Source: an uncultured Clostridia bacterium (lineage in GTDB: Bacteria > Bacillota > Clostridia > Christensenellales > Aristaeellaceae). Taken from it: a DNA stretch of 64,000 bases. Both the position numbers and the translations under genes were made by a program. This document shows, piece after piece, positions 61,201 through 64,000 of the stretch (position 1 is the stretch's first letter; each line of letters opens with the position of its first letter). The notes beneath the pieces were generated by a model. It searched no databases. It worked only from the letters and a program-made list of their open reading frames with translations, and had not been told where the DNA came from. The stretch lies in contig CALGBY010000063.1 of NCBI GenBank assembly GCA_937886445.1, forward strand, positions 1-64,000, in the 5' to 3' direction.

Positions 61201-61251
61201 CACAGCAACTGCTGCCACAAAGATAATGATGTTGCGAAGTCTTCTTGACAT
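58219..61251 (-). CDS. Membrane-anchored sugar-binding protein with carbohydrate-binding-like domains (system A)
   Basis: The 1010-residue protein has an N-terminal membrane helix (IIIFVAAVAVIVVGIILIS) and no lipobox. Two beta-sandwich segments follow, about residues 60-270 and 280-440, with the CBM6/35-like strands WRITVPEAAFYNIEIGY and WEFEVPNDGFYSITVKGR. A helical linker comes next, and then a family 1 binding protein from about residue 600 (VIEIWIVTGRDQST). Usual binding proteins are about 420 residues. The ATG at 61251 follows AGGAG by eight bases. It is first in the operon and probably the main glycan receptor. Confidence 0.85.
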   Translation of the reverse strand: MSRRLRNIIIFVAAVAVIVVGIILISNSGAADYSAKYSGTDLSITADEESIGRHDQYDDYLVMHSDAVNYQGERIEADISAFTVEDAGVSSEILGNTVETGAVGEQGIPVYSDKESAETVTVNEGVFTGNESAVTWRITVPEAAFYNIEIGYYTVPDRGVDIEREVRINGELPFFGASTLRFSRIWTDGGEIGKDTQGNEIRPSQKEIFGEKQYSYLRDDKGYQTDPYCFYLNAGENTITLVGVNEPMIVTSVSACPVLTYITYEGYQETNAGRESSSEGVSVVVEGESSRRRSEPSLYARYDRSSSETSPSSTTHTVLNYIGGTAWTNPGEWIEWEFEVPNDGFYSITVKGRQLYQRGALSCRTVYIDGEVPFDALGSVAFGYSTVWEMKTLSDAEGVPYRFYLTAGKHTIRMEVTLGDMGSIIKRINNSISRLNDIYRQMLVVTGVNPDRFRDYTLYQQFPELKSSMSRESKRLYQIVDDAVKTTGQKSDRVAVAQTLAVQLEEFVGNEDRLIESFTNFKDNITSLGTAMQNMAESKLDIDLIMITGDDVTVPANNEGFFNKAAHEINSCVSSYFVDYNSLGNKYEEDDPNVIEIWIVTGRDQSTALKTMIDESFTPMTEKNGKRIGVNLKLVAADAILTAVVAGNGPDIVLSVDGWFAVNYAMRNAVEDLTQFEDFAEVTKPFYYNENNPTYSSSLSTLTWDDGERKGVYGLPETLNYNVLFYRTDMLEEMGLTVPQTWDELIAMLPTIQGNNYTVAIPFPDIALADISIFNTMVFQNGGEIYADGAKKTRLDEEAGVAAFKTYTSLYNDYGLPTIFDFVSRFRSGEMPIGIASYSTFNTLMISAPEIRGLWDFTLLPGTLREDGTIDRTVQSNGLCCMMIATDDENVKSNAWEFMKWWVSADTQAEFGREMESILGASARYQTANKEALRMLAWSNDQLKVLTGQMKYTKGFPEIAGGYSTTRHITNAIRKVINEKTDPRETLLNYTRTINEEIKVKRREFNLPLE

Positions 61252-61350
61252 GAGTCCATCTCCTGCCATACTGCCCAAGCAGCGATAATACACTGTAACG
61301 TACGAAACATATCGTCGGTTTGTTACATACGCACAAATTTCACATATTTT

Positions 61351-61378
61351 ATTATATAATTCTACAAACATTTGTCAA
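61351..61378 (-). promoter_or_regulatory. Main promoter of the sugar ABC operon
   Basis: On the minus strand TTGACA (61378-61373) and TATAAT (61356-61351) are 16 bases apart. The leader of about 90 bases holds an imperfect inverted repeat, GTAACAAAC with GTTTCGTAC, near 61297-61323. This is a possible operator. Confidence 0.65.
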
Positions 61379-61481
61379 TCTTTCAATCATTACAACTTTG
61401 TTACAAACATGATTTGAAAACTTAATATTTTTTCAAATACCGCCGTGTATAATAGAATTTATCACAGATCCGGAGGATTTT

Positions 61482-63026
61482 ATGAGGAAGAAAACGCTTT
61501 TTCTTACATTCGCGATGATGCTGATGCTTATCACCCACAATTGCATTTTTTCTGCATCAGCCGAAGAGAGCAAGGCTTGCGAAAGCAGAACCGTGTTTTC
61601 CGTACACGGTTCCTGTATGATTCGCGGCGAAGCGGCTCCCGGTCCCGATTTTGTTTACTACAGCGGTTTCGCATCGGACGACGGCTATGTGTCCCTTTCC
61701 CCTTCCCTTTTTGAGGCTGTAAACGGGAACACAGTTGATCTGTCCTTCAGCGTCTATCAGGATACAGGAAGGGATATCTGCCTCAAATTGTTCTGGAGCA
61801 ATCCGAAACATACCGTAGTATCCGAATACAGCATCCCTTCAGGCGCAAAAACCTGCATATCAGTTGAAGCTGCCTTCAACTACGGAAGAAGCCTTTGCAT
61901 TACTTCGGATGATATTTTTCCCGAAGAGATCATCGCTTTCGGTGATATTACCGGAAGGATCCTTTCCTATGATGATAAAGCACTTGCTTACGAAAAGTAT
62001 CCGCTTGATATTCCTTCTCTGAAGGAGCTTTGCGGCAGTTTCTTCACCTTTGGCGGAGCGATCTCCGCATCGGAAACCAAAGACGCGAAAAGGATGGCCT
62101 TCTATGCATCACAATTTTCCATCCTCACTCCCGGTAATGAGCTGAAGCCGGACGCGGTATTCGACAGGACAAAAAGCCGTAAGCTGGTCGAAGAGAGCGG
62201 TGATGAACGGCTGTTGGCGGTCAGGATCAATTCCGCCGTTCCTATCCTGAATTTCTGCCGGGATAACGGGATAAGCGTACATGGTCATACACTGTTGTGG
62301 CACAATCAGACCCCTGAGGATTTTTTCCACCTCGGTTATGATCCTTCCAAGCCTCTTGCCGACAGAGAAATCATGCTTGCCAGAATGGAAAATTATATTA
62401 AGTCTGTGCTTGAATTGACCGAAGAATCATACCCGGGGCTAATCGTCAGCTGGGATGTTGTAAACGAGGCGATCGATGACGGGACAGGTTCACTCAGAAC
62501 CAAAGTAAACTGGTACAAAACAGTCGGTCCCGATTATGTTGAAAAAGCGTTTGAATACGCAAGAAAATACGCCCGTCCCGATATTCTCCTCTGCTACAAC
62601 GATTACAATACCGTGACCGGCCGTAAACTGAACGGGATCCTTTCTCTTCTTGAAACGCTTACCGCTCAGGGTAACATCGACTGTTACGGTTTCCAGTCCC
62701 ATTATGACTGCTACAGTCCCGGAGCTGCCATGGTGGAAAAGGCGTTCATAAAGATGATCGATATGGGTCTGAAGATCAGGATCAGCGAGCTGGATGTGAA
62801 AATGAACGGAAAAACCGATACGAATATCAAGATGCAGGCAAAAAAATACAGTGAAATGTTTTCACTGTATAAAAAGTACGGCGCCGATATCGCGGCTGTA
62901 CAGATCTGGGGCTGTACCGATGATACAAGTTGGCTGCTCGGTAAATATCCGCTTCCCTTTGCCGCCTACGGCCAGCCCAAACCCGCCTATTTCGCAATCC
63001 AAGATGCACTGAATGCAGACAACTGA
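61482..63026 (+). CDS. GH10 endo-1,4-beta-xylanase
   Basis: GH10 xylanases cut the beta-1,4-xylan backbone with retention. The 514-residue protein has a signal peptide (LFLTFAMMLMLITHNCIFSASA), an N-terminal beta-rich stretch of about 140 residues that may be a CBM22-like domain, and the catalytic barrel. The barrel shows VHGHTLLWHNQTP near 267, the acid/base Glu in WDVVNEAIDDG near 325, and the nucleophile Glu in ISELDVKM near 430. A GGAGG lies before the ATG. It is divergent from the sugar ABC operon. Xylo-oligosaccharides released outside could be the substrates for that importer. Confidence 0.93.
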   Translation: MRKKTLFLTFAMMLMLITHNCIFSASAEESKACESRTVFSVHGSCMIRGEAAPGPDFVYYSGFASDDGYVSLSPSLFEAVNGNTVDLSFSVYQDTGRDICLKLFWSNPKHTVVSEYSIPSGAKTCISVEAAFNYGRSLCITSDDIFPEEIIAFGDITGRILSYDDKALAYEKYPLDIPSLKELCGSFFTFGGAISASETKDAKRMAFYASQFSILTPGNELKPDAVFDRTKSRKLVEESGDERLLAVRINSAVPILNFCRDNGISVHGHTLLWHNQTPEDFFHLGYDPSKPLADREIMLARMENYIKSVLELTEESYPGLIVSWDVVNEAIDDGTGSLRTKVNWYKTVGPDYVEKAFEYARKYARPDILLCYNDYNTVTGRKLNGILSLLETLTAQGNIDCYGFQSHYDCYSPGAAMVEKAFIKMIDMGLKIRISELDVKMNGKTDTNIKMQAKKYSEMFSLYKKYGADIAAVQIWGCTDDTSWLLGKYPLPFAAYGQPKPAYFAIQDALNADN

Positions 63027-63090
63027 CATTCTGCTCACGCCTTGTTACGATCGCAAGAGCTCTGCTCTACCGGGCATTTCACAAAATATA

Positions 63091-64000
63091 CTATTTTTTC
63101 GAAAATACGATCGCGGTTCTGCACGGAATATAGATCCTGAAACCGGTCTCACCATTCGGCCCGCGCTCCGTTACATACTGATATTCCATGTTTACTCTGT
63201 CAAGCCCGGCAAAATCAAGACTGTCGCTTGAAAACACCGGGGTGTATTTTCCTTCTCCCGTTGTATGCACCGGTACAAAGAAGCTTTCAAACGACTCTGA
63301 TGTATTGAAATTGAAAACATATACCAGGCCGCCCTTTGAAAAAGCAAACACCTTCTTCTTTTGATCGATCCAAAGGCTTACCGTGTCTGATTTTTCCAGA
63401 ACACGGTATTTTTTTGCAAATTTCAGCATCGCTTTATCAAAATTATTCAGCCATTCATATTTCAGCATGCCATTATCGGCAAGTGACCACTGTCTTCTTG
63501 CGTATTGATAGCTCCATCCGTTTCCCTCACGCGGAAAATCGATCCATTCGGGATGGCCGAATTCATTGCCCATGAAGTTCAGATATGCATCACCGCCGAG
63601 AACAAGCGTGGAAAAACGGATCAGCTTATGAAGGTCGACCGCGCGGTCCATCGTGAGTGAGTGATATTCCTTGTTCATTCCTGTATACATTTCCGCGTCC
63701 GCCATACGGAACATGATCGTTTTGTCCCCTACGAGGGCCTGATCATGGCTTTCGGCATAAGCGACCGCTTTTTCCTGCGGGCGTCTTGTCGTCAGCTCGT
63801 ACCACAGCTTGAACATATCCCATTCTTCATCCCGGTACTCCTTTAAAAGACGGATCCAATAATCCGGAAGTCCCATAGACAGTCTGTAATCAAAACCGAT
63901 CCCGCCTTTTCTGACGGGAATACACATTCCGGGCATGCCGCTCACTTCTTCCGATACCGTCATCGCGTTTTTCCGCACAGAATGGATCAGTTCATTGGCA
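63091..64000 (-). CDS. glgB: 1,4-alpha-glucan branching enzyme, partial (5' end beyond window)
   Basis: The branching enzyme makes alpha-1,6 branches in glycogen. Only the C-terminal part, about 300 residues, is present; the frame stays open to the window edge, so the ATG at 63978 is not the start. Seen are EEVSGMPGMCIPV, VAYAESHDQALVGDKT with the His-Asp of the GH13 active site, FMGNEFGHPEWIDFPREGNGW, and a beta-sandwich end. The features are those of the eukaryote-like GH13_8 branch, longer in the family than bacterial GH13_9. Confidence 0.9.
   Translation of the reverse strand, partial: ANELIHSVRKNAMTVSEEVSGMPGMCIPVRKGGIGFDYRLSMGLPDYWIRLLKEYRDEEWDMFKLWYELTTRRPQEKAVAYAESHDQALVGDKTIMFRMADAEMYTGMNKEYHSLTMDRAVDLHKLIRFSTLVLGGDAYLNFMGNEFGHPEWIDFPREGNGWSYQYARRQWSLADNGMLKYEWLNNFDKAMLKFAKKYRVLEKSDTVSLWIDQKKKVFAFSKGGLVYVFNFNTSESFESFFVPVHTTGEGKYTPVFSSDSLDFAGLDRVNMEYQYVTERGPNGETGFRIYIPCRTAIVFSKK

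Noticed and set aside
1..64000. CRISPR array
   Set aside because: The only regularly spaced repeats are the 67-base intergenic units, whose spacing, lack of unique spacers and hairpin form do not fit CRISPR. The SH3 repeats are protein-coding.

Overview
The window is a 64 kb piece of chromosome from an anaerobic-type Bacillota (Clostridia-like) bacterium. Evidence for this is the Gram-positive gene order dnaG-rpoD-trmK-nif3, HPr kinase/phosphorylase, strong GGAGG ribosome binding sites, frequent TTG starts, sigma-A promoters and many secreted wall-binding proteins. A GH10 xylanase, a GH95 fucosidase-type hydrolase, a glycogen branching enzyme and a very large sugar-ABC locus suggest a plant- or mucus-polysaccharide user from a gut or rumen. 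Genus-level placement cannot be made from the sequence alone.

Region 1 (1-17.3 kb) is core chromosome. It carries an M18 aminopeptidase, the metF-metH methyl-transfer pair, trmB, rnhA, a Xer-like recombinase behind an unusual two-hairpin leader, lexA with a LexA box, and RNase P RNA. On the minus strand follow zinc-ribbon protein, nif3, trmK, rpoD and dnaG, then parB-parA, with dnaA divergent from parA. dnaN is not next to dnaA and no clear origin box cluster is visible.

Region 2 (17.4-29.6 kb) is envelope and regulation. A 1154-residue ten-SH3 wall protein is followed on the minus strand by a MotA/TolQ- and MotB/OmpA-type pair resembling the ZorA/ZorB motor. This pair sits upstream of a membrane-anchored unknown and a VanX-type D-Ala-D-Ala dipeptidase. 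A CapA-like protein, then hprK-glk-asnS, follow on the plus strand.

Region 3 (29.6-41.7 kb) mixes a DUF2804 protein flanked by a novel-looking intergenic repeat family, a GH95 enzyme, a CofE-like ligase, a secreted possible cysteine hydrolase, a heterodimeric ABC exporter, a small methyltransferase and a MATE pump.

Region 4 (41.8-47.4 kb) lies between tRNA-Ala(CGC) and tRNA-Arg(ACG) and looks like a small accessory island: a helix-hairpin-helix protein, a decayed phosphotransferase and a PLD-helicase-DUF3427 protein.

Region 5 (47.5-64 kb) is a polysaccharide-use locus. A minus-strand unit of nine genes from 61.25 down to 47.5 kb encodes two sugar ABC permease pairs, two binding proteins (one fused to carbohydrate-binding-like domains and anchored by a membrane helix), a beta-propeller/NHL protein, a YIP1 membrane protein and a DUF5696 protein. 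No ATPase is encoded, so a shared MsmX-type ATPase elsewhere is inferred. A divergent GH10 xylanase and the 3' part of glgB end the window.
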